Numbered from the stretch's first letter, positions 19,054 through 29,560 are shown. The stretch is 64,000 bases of DNA from Thalassospiraceae bacterium LMO-JJ14 (GCA_021555105.2 CP134604.1:1612001-1676000), one strand, 5' to 3'. Translations and numbers: made by a program. The notes: a model not told the origin generated them from the letters alone.

Positions 19054-20367
19054 TTAGTCGGCCACGAAAACCGTGCGGCCGTCAATAACCGTGCGGACAA
19101 CGGCGCCTTGCATCAACCTGCCGTCAAAGGGCGTGTTTTTGGATTTCGACAGCAATTTGTCGGCATCGACTTTCCAGCCCTGGTCCAGATCGAACAAGAT
19201 CAGATCGGCAGGGCGGCCCTGCGCGAGCTTGCCGGCGCGCAGTTTCAAAAGATCGGCCGGGGCCGCCGTGACGAAACGCAGAGCATCCAGCAGGGGAATA
19301 TGTCCGTTATGATAAAGCTCCAGCGTAACGGCGAGCAGCGTTTCCAGGCCCACGCCGCCGGTCGCGGCGGCGGAAAAGGGCAGGCGTTTGGATTCTTCGT
19401 CCTGCGGCGTGTGGTCGGAGGCGATGCAGTCGATGGTGCCGTCCTTGAGACCATCGACGACGGCGCGGCGGTCGACCTCATTCCTCAGCGGCGGGGAAAG
19501 CTTGGCGAACGTCCGGTAATCGCCGATCGCAACTTCGTTGAGCGCGAAATAGGGCGGCGAGGTGTCGCAGGTGACGGGCAGTCCGTCGTCCTTTGCTTTG
19601 CGGATCGCTTCGATGGCTTCAACGGTTGAAACGTGTGCGATATGCAGGCGTCCGCCGGTCAATTCGACAAGCCGGATGTCACGCTCGATGATTATGATTT
19701 CGGCTTGGCGCGGGATGCCGGTAAGTCCCAGCCGCGTTGCCGTTTCGCCCGCGTTCATGGCGCCGCCGGCTGCCAGTGTCGGTTCTTCCGGATGCTGGCA
19801 GATCAAAAGATCGAAGGTGCGCGCATACATCATGGCGCGGCGCATGACCTGGGCATTGGCGACGGCACTGAAGCCGTCCGTGAAAGCGACGGCACCGGAT
19901 TCGGCCAGCAAGCCCAACTCGGCGATTTCCTTGCCCTTGAGGCCCTTGGTGACGGCACCGTAGGGATAGACCTTGGACAATCCCTGCAATCGTGCGCGCC
20001 GGGCGACGAATTCGACCACCGACATATCGTCGATCACCGGGTCGGTATTGGGCAGGCAGACCATTGAGGTCACGCCCCCCTTGGTCGCGGCGCGTCCGGC
20101 GCTGGCGAAGGTTTCCTTGTAATCCTCGCCCGGTTCGCCCAGATGCACGCGCATGTCGACCAGACCCGGGGCAAGGCAAAGCCCTGAGCAATCGATGACG
20201 GTGACGCCTTCGAGGGCAAGATCGGCGGTAACCTTGGGGCCGACCTGCTTGATCAGTTCGCCCTCGGTCAGGATGCCGCCGACTTCGTCGAGGCCCGTCG
20301 CCGGATCGAGCAGGCGGGCGCCGACATAAGCGACCCGTCCCGGTGTGCGGTCTGCCTTGAGCGCCAT
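19054..20367 (-). CDS. pyrC: Dihydroorotase-family protein (class I), PyrC-like with altered metal motif
   Basis: This 437-residue class I dihydroorotase homologue belongs to the pyrimidine pathway. Where active enzymes have D-x-H-x-H-x-R, this protein has DMRVHLGEPG (residues 71-80). Arg73 stands in place of the first zinc His and Gly77 in place of the substrate-binding Arg. Other motifs are kept: a His in ICQHPEEP, HIAHVST, and ASDHTP with the catalytic Asp. It may be a weakly active or structural partner of PyrB, like the PyrC'/PyrX subunit that Pseudomonas aspartate transcarbamoylase needs. Its ATG directly follows the pyrB TAG, so the two are tightly coupled. Confidence 0.85.
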   Translation of the reverse strand: MALKADRTPGRVAYVGARLLDPATGLDEVGGILTEGELIKQVGPKVTADLALEGVTVIDCSGLCLAPGLVDMRVHLGEPGEDYKETFASAGRAATKGGVTSMVCLPNTDPVIDDMSVVEFVARRARLQGLSKVYPYGAVTKGLKGKEIAELGLLAESGAVAFTDGFSAVANAQVMRRAMMYARTFDLLICQHPEEPTLAAGGAMNAGETATRLGLTGIPRQAEIIIIERDIRLVELTGGRLHIAHVSTVEAIEAIRKAKDDGLPVTCDTSPPYFALNEVAIGDYRTFAKLSPPLRNEVDRRAVVDGLKDGTIDCIASDHTPQDEESKRLPFSAAATGGVGLETLLAVTLELYHNGHIPLLDALRFVTAAPADLLKLRAGKLAQGRPADLILFDLDQGWKVDADKLLSKSKNTPFDGRLMQGAVVRTVIDGRTVFVAD

Positions 20368-21336
20368 CTACAAATTCCTCTGCAAATGTTCTTCAAGGTT
20401 GGCGGTGAGGATTTCCAGCGCGGCCATCCGCACGGCGACACCCATTTCGACCTGTTCGTGAATGGCGCTACGGCCGAAATCGTCGGCGACTTCGCTGTCG
20501 ATCTCGACGCCCCGGTTCATCGGTCCCGGGTGCATGATCAGGGCGTTCGGCTTGGCACCTTCGAGTTTTTCGTAATCGAGGCCGAAGAAGTGGAAGTATT
20601 CGCGGACCGACGGCAGATAATTGCCGTCCATGCGTTCTTTCTGGAGCCGGAGCATCATGACGATATCGCAGTCCTGCAGGCCTTCGCGCATGTCGTAGAA
20701 GACCTCGACGCCCATGTGCTCGACCCCGGTCGGGATCAGGGTGCGCGGCGCAATCAGGCGGACCCTGGCACCCATGGTGGTCAGCAGGTGAATGTTCGAG
20801 CGGGCAACCCGCGAATGCAGGATGTCGCCGCAAATCGCGATCCTGAGACCCTGGATTTTGCCGACGCGGCGGCGGATCGTCAGCGCGTCCAGCAACGCCT
20901 GTGTCGGGTGTTCGTGCTGACCGTCGCCGGCATTGATCACGGCGCAGTTCACTTTCTCGCTCAACAGCTTGACCGACCCCGATTCCGGGTGCCGCACGAC
21001 CAGAACATCCGGGTGCATGGCGTTCAGCGTCATCGCCGTGTCGATCAGGGTTTCACCCTTTTTGACCGAGCTTGTCGCCACCGACATGTTGATGACGTCG
21101 CCGCCGAGCCGCTTGCCCGCCAGTTCGAACGAGGTGCGGGTACGCGTCGAGTCTTCGAAAAACAGATTGATGATGGTCCGCCCGCTGAGAACCGCTTTTT
21201 TCTTGTCGGCCTGACGGTTCTGCTCGACGTAGCTCTCGGCACGGTCGAGAAGAGCGGAAATTTCAATGGGATTAAGACCCTCGATACCGAGGAGGTGCTT
21301 ATGAGGAAAGCCGAATGGGCCAGTGCCGTCGTTCAT
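20368..21336 (-). CDS. pyrB: Aspartate carbamoyltransferase catalytic subunit
   Basis: This 322-residue enzyme condenses carbamoyl phosphate with aspartate in pyrimidine synthesis. The carbamoyl-phosphate motif [20 protein letters not shown] is present, followed by [14 protein letters not shown] and the aspartate-side motif [10 protein letters not shown]. Length is normal for a class A/B catalytic chain. No pyrI is seen. The TAG stop abuts the pyrC start codon with no gap, so an ATCase-DHOase complex is likely. The 159 nt upstream of the start separate it from the divergent sulfotransferase gene and must hold the pyrBC promoter. Confidence 0.96.
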   Translation of the reverse strand: MNDGTGPFGFPHKHLLGIEGLNPIEISALLDRAESYVEQNRQADKKKAVLSGRTIINLFFEDSTRTRTSFELAGKRLGGDVINMSVATSSVKKGETLIDTAMTLNAMHPDVLVVRHPESGSVKLLSEKVNCAVINAGDGQHEHPTQALLDALTIRRRVGKIQGLRIAICGDILHSRVARSNIHLLTTMGARVRLIAPRTLIPTGVEHMGVEVFYDMREGLQDCDIVMMLRLQKERMDGNYLPSVREYFHFFGLDYEKLEGAKPNALIMHPGPMNRGVEIDSEVADDFGRSAIHEQVEMGVAVRMAALEILTANLEEHLQRNL

Positions 21337-21495
21337 AGGCGCGCACTATATGTCCGCTTGGGTTGAATCTGCAAGTGTCATGATCAACGCCTTATCCACT
21401 GCGATGGCATGGCTTGCCGAAGCGGGATCGCGTAGTATGTTTCCGGTTCGGCGATTCGCGGTAATCGGCCGGGACTATGGTCGCGGGAAAGTTTG

Positions 21496-22359
21496 ATGGA
21501 AGAGTACTTGAAGGCCCACGACAGGCTGGGCCAACTCATGAAAAAGGATTTCGTGTTCGTCGTCGGCGCGACGCGCTGGGGCACGTCCTGGGTGCAGCAG
21601 TGCCTGGACACGCACCCGAAGATCCTCTGCAAGGGCGAAGGTCATTTTACCGACAGCCTTTTCCCCGGCCTCGCCAAGCTCGTCGATCAGTACAATCAGG
21701 ATGCGGAACGCATCGGCAACCGTATGCAGCTGGCGGGGCTGCCCGGCAACGCCGCCGGTTTTACCTTCGACGATGTCGAATACCTGATGCGTACCGCCGT
21801 GATGCTGATGTTTCAGCGCTGGGTGCCCGAGGAAGACGTGGACGAGATCGCCTGCATCGGCGAAAAAACGCCGGAGCATGTTTTGTCGCTGGAACTGCTC
21901 GACCGGCTGTTTCCGAACATGCGCATTGTGCATGTGGTGCGTGACGGGCGTGATGAAGCGGCCAGCGCCTGGGATTTCAACATGGGGATATCCAGAGGCG
22001 AATTTCCGAGACGATATCCGAGCTTCGCCGATTTTGCCGAGACCTTTGCCCGCAACTGGTCACGTTCGGTCGGCGCGGCCAGACGCTTCGGCCGTCTGAA
22101 CCGGCGGCGGTACTATCAGATCAAGGCCGAGGAATTGGTCGAGGAACCGGCCCCCATCGTGCGCCGCCTGTTCCGCTTTTGCGATGTCGAAGACAAGGAA
22201 GATATCGTTCAGGCCGGTATTCGCCATGCCTATCAGATCGCACCGCTGGATCTGGACCCCGGTGTCTGGAAGCGCCGCTTCGACGATGATGCAACCCGCC
22301 GCTTTCATCGTCAGTCCGGCGAGCTTCTGAAGTTGCTGAATTACACGATTGCTGCCTGA
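21496..22359 (+). CDS. Sulfotransferase-family protein
   Basis: This 287-residue protein has a PAPS 5'-phosphosulfate-type loop, FVFVVGATRWGTSWVQQCL (about residues 18-36), and a 3'-phosphate motif, IVHVVRDGRDEAASAWDF, around residue 140. These are the two PAPS-binding signatures of cytosolic-type sulfotransferases. A GTSWVQ in place of the common GTS(W/T)L(Q/R) is within family range. Acceptor unknown. An ATG at 21496 and an in-frame TTG at 21493 are both possible starts; ATG is preferred. It stands alone between pyrB (divergent) and the SSS transporter (convergent, 3 nt apart), far from the glycan cluster. Confidence 0.85.
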   Translation: MEEYLKAHDRLGQLMKKDFVFVVGATRWGTSWVQQCLDTHPKILCKGEGHFTDSLFPGLAKLVDQYNQDAERIGNRMQLAGLPGNAAGFTFDDVEYLMRTAVMLMFQRWVPEEDVDEIACIGEKTPEHVLSLELLDRLFPNMRIVHVVRDGRDEAASAWDFNMGISRGEFPRRYPSFADFAETFARNWSRSVGAARRFGRLNRRRYYQIKAEELVEEPAPIVRRLFRFCDVEDKEDIVQAGIRHAYQIAPLDLDPGVWKRRFDDDATRRFHRQSGELLKLLNYTIAA

Positions 22360-22362
22360 TCT

Positions 22363-23751
22363 TCAACGCGCGGCGGCGAGCATGCGTCTGGAGGTGGCGA
22401 TTCCAACAAGGTTTACGCTGAAACCTATAACAAGCACCGCGCAGCACAGCAGAAACAGTTTTGCATATTTATGCTCCAGCCCGCTCAAGCTGCCGACGAT
22501 TCCGGTATATCCGCTGGTTTCGAGGAAATACAACGCTGCTGCGCCCACCGCGCTAAAGAACGACACGAGATAGCTCCAGGCAGGCACGTCGGTGCGGCCC
22601 ATGAAAACCGAGAGGACGATCACCGGCGTCAAATACATGGAAGCGGTGCCGCTGACGGCGACGGCGCCGAAAAGGTCTTTGCTGCCGAGAAACAGAAATC
22701 CCAATCCTCCGATCATGAACACAATCATGACGACCCTGCCGTTGGTGACGTTTTCTGCGGCAACGCGCATATCCGAAATTGCGAGCTTCGCAGCAGAGGA
22801 CAATGTGGAATCGAGCGTCGAGATCGCCGACACGATCAACGCCAAATTGAACAACATCATCGTTTCGTCGCCGAGCAGCCGGGCCAACGCCACGACCATG
22901 CTTTCGCCGTCCAGCTTGTTCAGTCCGGCGACGATACCGAGCATCCCGAAGGCGAGAATACAGAGAACGCTAAGCCACGCGGCATGCAGAAAGCTTTTGC
23001 GCGTCGTTGCCCTGTCGGCAAGAAATCCACGGTCCATCATGACCGGATCGTGCATAGGGTAGCTCAGGACCTGCAACGCGGCGACGGCGATGAGCACCCA
23101 GCCGGGCGACGTCACGTCCGGGCTGCTTCCCAGAATTGCCGGCAGGTCGAACAACGGTCCGGTTATCGTCTGTAACGTCATGACGGCCAGCACGATCAGA
23201 AGCGCGACCATCTGCAGGACATCGGTGCGGAGTGACGCCCTGAGACCGCCCATCATCGAATAGGCCAGTCCGAACGACGCCATGGCAACGACTGCGGCAA
23301 CATAGCTGCTGCCACCGGCGGTGCCGAAAATCAGGCCGATGACGATCAGATTTGCGAAAACTTCGGACAGCAATCGAAGCGCGATCACGGCATTGTAGCA
23401 GGCCGTACCGGTGCGCCCGAAGCGGTCATGCAGGAACGACTGAATGCTGCCGAACCCATGACGGAAACGGATTTGGTCGACGATTGCTGCGCCTGTCAAA
23501 AAGGACAGGTAATAGGCGGCATACGCAAGCGTTCCGGCGATCCCGTAGTAATACCCAAGGATCGCCGCGTTCATCAGAGAGCGGGCGAATATCCAGGTCG
23601 TGACCTGCGACAGGACAAGCGTCAGAAGCTTCGGGGCCTCTCCGTTGTCGCTTTGTCCGCGAAAAAAGCCATCGGTGGTGACGTGTCTGGGCGAAACAAG
23701 CAACGTTCCAACGGCGAGCGCGGCAATGACTAAAGCTAATGTGGTCGACAT
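22363..23751 (-). CDS. Sodium:solute symporter (SSS) family transporter
   Basis: This 462-residue inner-membrane protein has about 12-13 hydrophobic helices. The first region reads STTLALVIAALAVGTLLVS, and the segment GLAYSMMGGLRASLRTDVLQ matches the SSS signature near transmembrane helix 5, with the typical R-x-D-x-x-Q. SAISTLDSTLSSAAK also fits the Na+-binding region of helix 8. It should take up an organic solute with Na+; substrate not predictable. The start at 23751 is preferred over 23799 because AAGGAA lies about 6 nt upstream. Its stop is 3 nt from that of the convergent sulfotransferase gene. Confidence 0.88.
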   Translation of the reverse strand: MSTTLALVIAALAVGTLLVSPRHVTTDGFFRGQSDNGEAPKLLTLVLSQVTTWIFARSLMNAAILGYYYGIAGTLAYAAYYLSFLTGAAIVDQIRFRHGFGSIQSFLHDRFGRTGTACYNAVIALRLLSEVFANLIVIGLIFGTAGGSSYVAAVVAMASFGLAYSMMGGLRASLRTDVLQMVALLIVLAVMTLQTITGPLFDLPAILGSSPDVTSPGWVLIAVAALQVLSYPMHDPVMMDRGFLADRATTRKSFLHAAWLSVLCILAFGMLGIVAGLNKLDGESMVVALARLLGDETMMLFNLALIVSAISTLDSTLSSAAKLAISDMRVAAENVTNGRVVMIVFMIGGLGFLFLGSKDLFGAVAVSGTASMYLTPVIVLSVFMGRTDVPAWSYLVSFFSAVGAAALYFLETSGYTGIVGSLSGLEHKYAKLFLLCCAVLVIGFSVNLVGIATSRRMLAAAR

Positions 23752-23879
23752 CCGAGGTTCCTTTGGATCGTATGCGGATTGCGGGCATGGACGAACCAAT
23801 ATCCCTTTCCGGCATACCTGCCGTCTGGAATCGCTCCGGAAAAGTCACATCTGGTTGATCCCGGAACGGGACGACCGAA

Positions 23880-24803
23880 TCAGTGGAGCATCAGCGCCAA
23901 TAATACCGGCAATGTGACGATTGCGCACAGATGCGTGAGGGTCACGATTGCGGCGGCGACCGGGGCGTCGCTGCCCATCTGGCGGGAAACCACGTAGCTG
24001 GTCGACGATGTGGGCAGGGCGGCGAAGACAACCGGCACCAACAGCGCAAAGCCTTCGAGTCCAAGCCACACGCCGAGACCGTATGTCAGGGCGGGCTGGA
24101 CGATCAGCTTGCAGACGCTGGCGAACGCGACCGGCACGCCGGCATCGCGGACGGCGTGGATCGACAGACCGGCGCCGACGGCCATCAGACCCATCGGCAG
24201 GGCGGCGCGGCTCAACAATTCCAGCGTCGGCCCGATGATCGGCGGAAATCCCCAGCCGGTGATATTGAACAGGCCACCGACAAGACTCGCCTGAATCAGC
24301 GGGTTTTTGAAGCTGTCGATGGCGACCGCTTTCCAGCCTTTGGCGCGTCCGGGCCGGTCGAGCCATTTCAGGTGGCCCCACACGCCGAGAAAATTGATGG
24401 TAATGGCGATCATGAAGACGCTGACCACCATCGGCCCGGTGGCTTCGTCGCCGAAGACCCCAAGGGCGATAGCGAAGCCGACATAGGTATTGGACCGAAA
24501 GCCGCCTTGGAAAACCGACACGAAGCGTTCCGGCCCCAGCTTCAACAGCCTGCGGAACGGCACTGCTGCGGCAGCGGTCAGGTGAATGCCGATGACGACG
24601 GCGCAGGCAATGGGCAGCGCATACCCCCAGTCGATATGTGCGCCGGAAATCTTCACGAACAGCAGTGAAGGAAACAGGCCGTTGAAGGTCAGTTTCTCGA
24701 CGAAGCGCCAGAACTCGTCGGAAAACCCCGCCTTGGCTTTCATCACGACGCCCAGCGCGATAATCAGGAAGATGGGCGCGACGGCGGCAAAAACGTGTCC
24801 CAT
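23880..24803 (-). CDS. AEC-family (auxin efflux carrier type) permease
   Basis: This 307-residue protein has about ten hydrophobic helices arranged in two five-helix halves. The N terminus (FAAVAPIFLIIALGVVMK) and the inner FRSNTYVGFAIALGVFG segment are typical of AEC permeases, which export or take up organic anions such as malate. The C-terminal half holds ALPMGLMAVGAGLSIHA and ends near FAALPTSSTSYVVSRQMG, a conserved Asn/Ser-rich helix in the family. Substrate unknown. Its ATG shares one base with the ruvX stop (TGATG), so ruvX and this gene are co-translated. Confidence 0.88.
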   Translation of the reverse strand: MGHVFAAVAPIFLIIALGVVMKAKAGFSDEFWRFVEKLTFNGLFPSLLFVKISGAHIDWGYALPIACAVVIGIHLTAAAAVPFRRLLKLGPERFVSVFQGGFRSNTYVGFAIALGVFGDEATGPMVVSVFMIAITINFLGVWGHLKWLDRPGRAKGWKAVAIDSFKNPLIQASLVGGLFNITGWGFPPIIGPTLELLSRAALPMGLMAVGAGLSIHAVRDAGVPVAFASVCKLIVQPALTYGLGVWLGLEGFALLVPVVFAALPTSSTSYVVSRQMGSDAPVAAAIVTLTHLCAIVTLPVLLALMLH

Positions 24804-25288
24804 CAGCTTCGCCCGGAAACGCTGTCGAGGGCCCCTTGCAGGATGTAGCTGGCGGCCATCTTGTCGACTACGTCCTTGCGGCGCTTGCGGGTCATGTCGG
24901 CCTCGGATACGAGAATTCGCTCAATTGCCGCCGTCGACAGCCGTTCGTCCCAAAACGCATACGGCAGTTTTAACTGCCAGGACAACTCGCGTGCCAGATC
25001 GCGGGTTGCCTGGGCCCTGGGGCCTTCGCTGCCGTCCATGCTGACCGGCAGTCCGGCCAGCAAGCCGCCGATCTCTTCTGTTTGAATGAACCCCTGGATT
25101 TCCTGAATGGCCGGCGCCAGTTTTTTGCTGCGCATAAGGGTTTTCAACGGGCTGGCGATCATGAACAGCGGGTCGGAAATGGCCAGGCCGATGGTCTTGT
25201 CGCCGATATCGAGGCCAAGCAGTCTTTTCCCGACCGGTATGTTGTCGATCAGTTGCTGAATGGTGTCGTAAACCGGCGGTGCGGGCAT
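24803..25288 (-). CDS. ruvX: Putative pre-16S rRNA nuclease / Holliday junction resolvase-like RuvX (YqgF)
   Basis: This 161-residue RNase H-fold nuclease is essential in many bacteria and acts in 16S rRNA 5' end maturation or junction resolution. Acidic active-site residues lie in LLGLDIGDKTIGLAISD (Asp), AFWDERLSTAAIE (Glu) and RRKDVVDKMAA (Asp). Length is slightly above the usual 140-150 because of a short N-terminal extension. Location upstream of gatCAB on the opposite strand is usual for Rhodospirillales. Confidence 0.93.
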   Translation of the reverse strand: MPAPPVYDTIQQLIDNIPVGKRLLGLDIGDKTIGLAISDPLFMIASPLKTLMRSKKLAPAIQEIQGFIQTEEIGGLLAGLPVSMDGSEGPRAQATRDLARELSWQLKLPYAFWDERLSTAAIERILVSEADMTRKRRKDVVDKMAASYILQGALDSVSGRS

Positions 25289-25408
25289 TCGATGGTCTTT
25301 TCAACGGCTGGTATCATTTGAAAGACTTGGATATCATAGACTTACGCGGATGACATGGGATTTTCGGGGTTTCTCGATTGCCTATTTTGTCGTGGTGAGG
25401 GGTAAGCA

Positions 25409-26242
25409 ATGAATGCCATCCGGCTTCAGCGGGGTTTGCGGACGATGCGGCGGCGGGTATTGGCCGTGACCGTCATGGGCATTGCCGTGTTTGCCGCACC
25501 GTATGCGAACGCCGCGGAATTGGAATTCATGGGTACGGCCGTGACACCGGCGCCGGGAAAATACCTGGTGGAGAAGGACGTTAACGTCCGCGCCGCGCCG
25601 AAAACCGGATCCAAGCGCCTGACAGGGTTGAAAGCCGGAGACGTCGTCAACGTGATCGGGCGGGCCGGCAAGACGGCATGGCTCGCCGTGGTCGAGGACG
25701 GCAAAGCGGTCGGTTTCGTCTACGGCACGGTGTTGTCGCCGGTGATCGACGGCGAGATCGAGGAAGATGTTACCGGGGAAATCCGGCTGGGCGCCAGGCA
25801 CCGTTGCGGGTATCGCGTTCATTTTGTCGGCAAGGCCGGTGACGATTCGATGAATGCCGACACATCGTTCCGTGCCGCCGATTACGAGGTCAGCATCGTT
25901 TGCGAACGAGACGGCAAGCGTATCCGGTTTCCCGCGCAGATGTTCATGACCGAGGTGCCGTATGACGGCTCAAATAAACGCCAGGTGTTCCAGATCAATG
26001 TTGATCTGCTGGATGACGTGCATGCCCTGCCGGATGTGTTTTCGACGATCATGATGTTCGATCTCGACAAGGGAGAAGTGCGTTTCGACACGATTGCCTT
26101 TCAAATCTATGCCCGCGAAAGCGGCGGACTGGCATCGCTGCCGTCGACCAGTGTCATGCGGGCCCTGGCCTCGGCGCTGGAAATCGCCATGACGCACTGG
26201 TCCGACAAAGCTTGGGAGGACATCTTCGCACAGGCCCGCTGA
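25409..26242 (+). CDS. Secreted SH3-domain protein, function unknown
   Basis: This 277-residue protein has a signal peptide (basic MNAIRLQRGLRTMRRR, then a hydrophobic core and ANA-AE cleavage near residue 35). A bacterial SH3 domain follows: KYLVEKDVNVRAAPKTGSKR then LKAGDVVNVIGRAGKTAWLA (about 50-100). SH3b domains bind peptidoglycan or other envelope polymers. Residues about 125-250 form a second unrecognised domain with several Cys (ARHRCGYRVHF, VSIVCERDG) that could pair in the periplasm. GAGGGG lies about 7 nt before the ATG. A 95-nt gap separates it from gatC. Confidence 0.78.
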   Translation: MNAIRLQRGLRTMRRRVLAVTVMGIAVFAAPYANAAELEFMGTAVTPAPGKYLVEKDVNVRAAPKTGSKRLTGLKAGDVVNVIGRAGKTAWLAVVEDGKAVGFVYGTVLSPVIDGEIEEDVTGEIRLGARHRCGYRVHFVGKAGDDSMNADTSFRAADYEVSIVCERDGKRIRFPAQMFMTEVPYDGSNKRQVFQINVDLLDDVHALPDVFSTIMMFDLDKGEVRFDTIAFQIYARESGGLASLPSTSVMRALASALEIAMTHWSDKAWEDIFAQAR

Positions 26243-26337
26243 TCGGCCGGGATAGTTGCGACACACTTGCCGAGGTTGGGTGCGGATGTTAGTTTCCGCG
26301 CGCAATTTTACACCACCCAAGTCTTACGGAGACCTTG

Positions 26338-26625
26338 ATGTCGTTAACCAAAGACGATGTCCGCAAGATCGCGTTTCTGGCGCGTATTCGCGTTCCCGAC
26401 GAGCGTCTGGAACCGCTTGCCGGCGAACTGAACAACATCGTCGGCTGGGTCGAGCAGCTTGGCGAAATCGACACTGCCGGCGTCGCGCCGATGACCAGTG
26501 TCGTCGAGATCGAGACACCGATGCGCGATGACTTGGTCACGGACGGCGGTATGCCGGAAAAAGTGCTGGCCAACGCGCCGGACGGGGAAGGGCGGTTCTA
26601 CGGCGTGCCGAAGGTGGTGGAATGA
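26338..26625 (+). CDS. gatC: Asp-tRNA(Asn)/Glu-tRNA(Gln) amidotransferase subunit C
   Basis: This 95-residue subunit wraps GatA and GatB together in the GatCAB transamidase. The family pattern is plain: [20 protein letters not shown], then [15 protein letters not shown], then [22 protein letters not shown] lies about 7 nt before the ATG at 26338; an in-frame TTG at 26335 is disfavoured. The stop overlaps gatA by 4 nt (ATGA). Confidence 0.97.
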   Translation: MSLTKDDVRKIAFLARIRVPDERLEPLAGELNNIVGWVEQLGEIDTAGVAPMTSVVEIETPMRDDLVTDGGMPEKVLANAPDGEGRFYGVPKVVE

Positions 26626-28097
26626 GCGATCTTCGTGACTGGACCATAGCGTCCGCCGCCGATGCCCTGGGCAAGGGTGACGTGTCTTCCGTGGAACTGA
26701 CCGACGCCTTCATCGACGCGATGGAGGCCGGGCGCACATTGAACGCCTTTATCACCGAAACGCCGGAACTGGCCCGTGAACGGGCAGGGGCGTCCGACAC
26801 GCGGCGCAAGAACGGTGACGCGCAAGGCCCGATGGACGGCGTGCCGATCGGCATGAAGGACCTGTTCTGTACCGAAGGGGTTCGCACCACGGCGGCGTCC
26901 CGCATTCTCGACAATTTTATACCGACCTATGAAAGCACCGTCAGCGGTAAACTGCGCGATGCCGGCGCGGTGATGCTGGGCAAGACCAACCTGGACGAAT
27001 TTGCCATGGGCTCGGCCAATATCACGTCGTATTTCGGGTCGGTGAAAAATCCTTGGACACCCGAGGGCGCCAACGCGAATCTGGTGCCGGGCGGCTCGTC
27101 GGGTGGTTCCGTCGCGGCTGTATCCGGCGGTCTGGCGATTGCCGCGACCGGGACCGATACCGGCGGCTCGATCCGCCAACCGGCCTCGTTCACGGGTCTA
27201 GTCGGCATGAAGCCGACATACGGCCGTTGCTCTCGCTGGGGGACGGTGGCGTTTGCATCCAGCCTCGATCAGGCGGGGCCGTTGACCCGTACCGTCGAGG
27301 ACGCGGCGATCATGCTGCAGGTGATGAGCGGGCACGATCCGAAGGATTCGACCTCGCTGCCGATGGACCTGCCTGATTTTCGCGCCGCCTGCACGAAGAA
27401 CGCCAAGGGATTGCGCGTCGGCATTCCCAGGGAATACACGCTGGACGGCATGCCGGCTGATATTCAGAAACTCTGGGAACAGGGCGCGCAGTGGTTCAGG
27501 GACATGGGGGCGGAAATCGTCGAGGTCTCGTTGCCGCACACCAAATATGCGCTGCCGACGTATTACATCGTCGCACCGGCGGAAGCGTCGTCGAACCTGG
27601 CGCGTTATGACGGTGTGCGCTACGGCCACCGTGTGCCGGGTGACAGCCTTGACGAAATGTACGAGCTGACGCGGGGCGAGGGGTTCGGCGCTGAAGTGCA
27701 GCGCCGGGTGCTGATCGGCACCTATGTGCTGTCGGCCGGTTACTATGACGCTTATTACGTCAAGGCGCAGCAGGTCCGCACCCTGATCGCCGAGGATTTC
27801 AAAAACGTCTTCGCCGATGTCGATGTGTTGCTGACCCCGACGGCGCCGAGCGCCGCCTTTGCCGAGGGCGAAAAGATGGACGATCCCATCGCCATGTATC
27901 TGAACGATGTTTTCACGGTGCCGGCGTCTCTGGCCGGACTGCCGGCGATTTCCGTGCCGGGCGGGTTGGATGCCAACGGCTTGCCGCTCGGGCTTCAACT
28001 GATCAGCGGTGTCTGTCAGGAAGAAACCCTGTTCCGTGCCGCAAGTGCGCTGGAACAGGCGGCGAACTTTACGTCGCGCCCGGAGGTGACGTTATGA
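26622..28097 (+). CDS. gatA: Asp-tRNA(Asn)/Glu-tRNA(Gln) amidotransferase subunit A
   Basis: This 491-residue amidase-signature glutaminase supplies ammonia for the conversion of misacylated Glu-tRNA(Gln) or Asp-tRNA(Asn). The Ser-cisSer-Lys triad lies in [10 protein letters not shown] (Lys) and [18 protein letters not shown] followed by [14 protein letters not shown]. The rest of the amidase signature is complete and length is normal. It overlaps gatC by 4 nt and gatB by 4 nt, giving a tightly coupled three-gene operon. Confidence 0.98.
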   Translation: MSDLRDWTIASAADALGKGDVSSVELTDAFIDAMEAGRTLNAFITETPELARERAGASDTRRKNGDAQGPMDGVPIGMKDLFCTEGVRTTAASRILDNFIPTYESTVSGKLRDAGAVMLGKTNLDEFAMGSANITSYFGSVKNPWTPEGANANLVPGGSSGGSVAAVSGGLAIAATGTDTGGSIRQPASFTGLVGMKPTYGRCSRWGTVAFASSLDQAGPLTRTVEDAAIMLQVMSGHDPKDSTSLPMDLPDFRAACTKNAKGLRVGIPREYTLDGMPADIQKLWEQGAQWFRDMGAEIVEVSLPHTKYALPTYYIVAPAEASSNLARYDGVRYGHRVPGDSLDEMYELTRGEGFGAEVQRRVLIGTYVLSAGYYDAYYVKAQQVRTLIAEDFKNVFADVDVLLTPTAPSAAFAEGEKMDDPIAMYLNDVFTVPASLAGLPAISVPGGLDANGLPLGLQLISGVCQEETLFRAASALEQAANFTSRPEVTL

Positions 28098-29551
28098 GCT
28101 ATCTCATTCAGGGTGAAACGGGCGATTGGGAAGTCGTTGTCGGGCTGGAAGTTCATGCCCAGGCGATCACCAAATCCAAACTGTTTTCAGGCGCACCGGC
28201 AACCTTCGGCGCCAAGCCGAACGAGAACGTCTCGCTTGTCGACGCGGCGATGCCGGGGATGCTGCCGGTCATCAATGAAATGGCCATTGAGCAGGCGGTG
28301 CGCACAGGTCTTGGCCTGCGCGCACAGATCAACAAATATTCGGTGTTCGAGCGGAAGAACTATTTCTATGCCGATCTGCCGCAGGGCTATCAGATCAGCC
28401 AGTTCCAGCACCCGATTGTCGGCGAAGGCATAGTGACGCTGGATATGCCCGACGGCTCCACGCATGAGGTCGGGATCGAACGGTTGCATCTGGAGCAGGA
28501 CGCCGGCAAGTCAATGCATGATCAGGACCCGAAGCGCTCGATGATCGATCTCAACCGCGCCGGTGTGGTGCTGATGGAAATCGTCTCCAAGCCCGATATC
28601 CGATCACCGGAGCAGGCTGGCGCATACGTCAGGAAACTGCGCGCCATTCTGCGCTATCTCGGCACCTGCGACGGCAACATGGAAGAAGGTTCCATGCGCG
28701 CCGACGTCAACGTCTCGGTGCGGCCCAAGGGGTCGGACGAACTGCGCACCCGCGCCGAGATCAAGAACGTGAACTCGGTCCGTTTCGTCATGCAGGCCGT
28801 CGAGGCCGAGGCCGAACGTCAGGTCGGTGTTTGGGAGGACGGCGGCGAGGTTGTTCAGGAAACCCGTCTGTTCGATGCCAGCCGGGGCGAAACGCGCTCT
28901 ATGCGCTCCAAGGAATTCGCGCACGATTACCGTTATTTCCCGGACCCGGATTTGCTGCCGGTGCGCTTTGACGATGATTTCATCGCCCGCATCAAATCAA
29001 CGTTGCCGGAACTGCCGGATGAGAAAAAAGACCGCCTTATCAAGGATATGGGACTTTCGGCCTATGATGCGGGCGTGCTTGTCGCCGATCAGGAAACCGC
29101 CGCTTATTTCGAGGAAGCCGCCGCCGGCCATGAAGCCAAGCAGGTCGCCAACTGGCTGACCACGAACCTGTTCGGTGCGCTGAACAAGATGGGGCTGGGC
29201 ATCGGCCAAAGCCCCGTTTCGGCGAAGCACCTGGGCGAACTTGTCGGCCTGATGGAAGACGGGACGATTTCATCCAAGATCGCCAAGGACGTGTTCGAGA
29301 TCATGCTCGAAACCTCAAAAGCGCCCGGCGATATCGTCGAGGAAAAAGGTCTGAAGCAGATCACCGACACTGGCGCCATCGAGGCCATCGTCGATCAGGT
29401 CATCGCCGATAATCCCGATCAGGTCGCCGAAGTGCGTGGCGGCAACGAAAAGGCCATCGGCTGGTTCGTCGGGCAGGTCATGAAGGCATCGCAGGGTAAG
29501 GCCAACCCGGGACAGGTCAACGGGTTGTTGCGCCAGAAGTTGTTGGGCTGA
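28094..29551 (+). CDS. gatB: Asp-tRNA(Asn)/Glu-tRNA(Gln) amidotransferase subunit B
   Basis: This 485-residue kinase-like subunit activates the misacylated tRNA. Signature stretches are [38 protein letters not shown] and [27 protein letters not shown] follows before the helical domain, and the C terminus carries the YqeY-like tail domain (about residues 335-485) that contacts tRNA. Length and order are standard. Confidence 0.98.
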   Translation: MSYLIQGETGDWEVVVGLEVHAQAITKSKLFSGAPATFGAKPNENVSLVDAAMPGMLPVINEMAIEQAVRTGLGLRAQINKYSVFERKNYFYADLPQGYQISQFQHPIVGEGIVTLDMPDGSTHEVGIERLHLEQDAGKSMHDQDPKRSMIDLNRAGVVLMEIVSKPDIRSPEQAGAYVRKLRAILRYLGTCDGNMEEGSMRADVNVSVRPKGSDELRTRAEIKNVNSVRFVMQAVEAEAERQVGVWEDGGEVVQETRLFDASRGETRSMRSKEFAHDYRYFPDPDLLPVRFDDDFIARIKSTLPELPDEKKDRLIKDMGLSAYDAGVLVADQETAAYFEEAAAGHEAKQVANWLTTNLFGALNKMGLGIGQSPVSAKHLGELVGLMEDGTISSKIAKDVFEIMLETSKAPGDIVEEKGLKQITDTGAIEAIVDQVIADNPDQVAEVRGGNEKAIGWFVGQVMKASQGKANPGQVNGLLRQKLLG

Positions 29552-29560
29552 TTATCGACT

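Noticed and set aside
20386-21366. 326-codon plus-strand ORF opposite pyrB
   Set aside because: PyrB on the minus strand is unambiguous, including the carbamoyl-phosphate loop.
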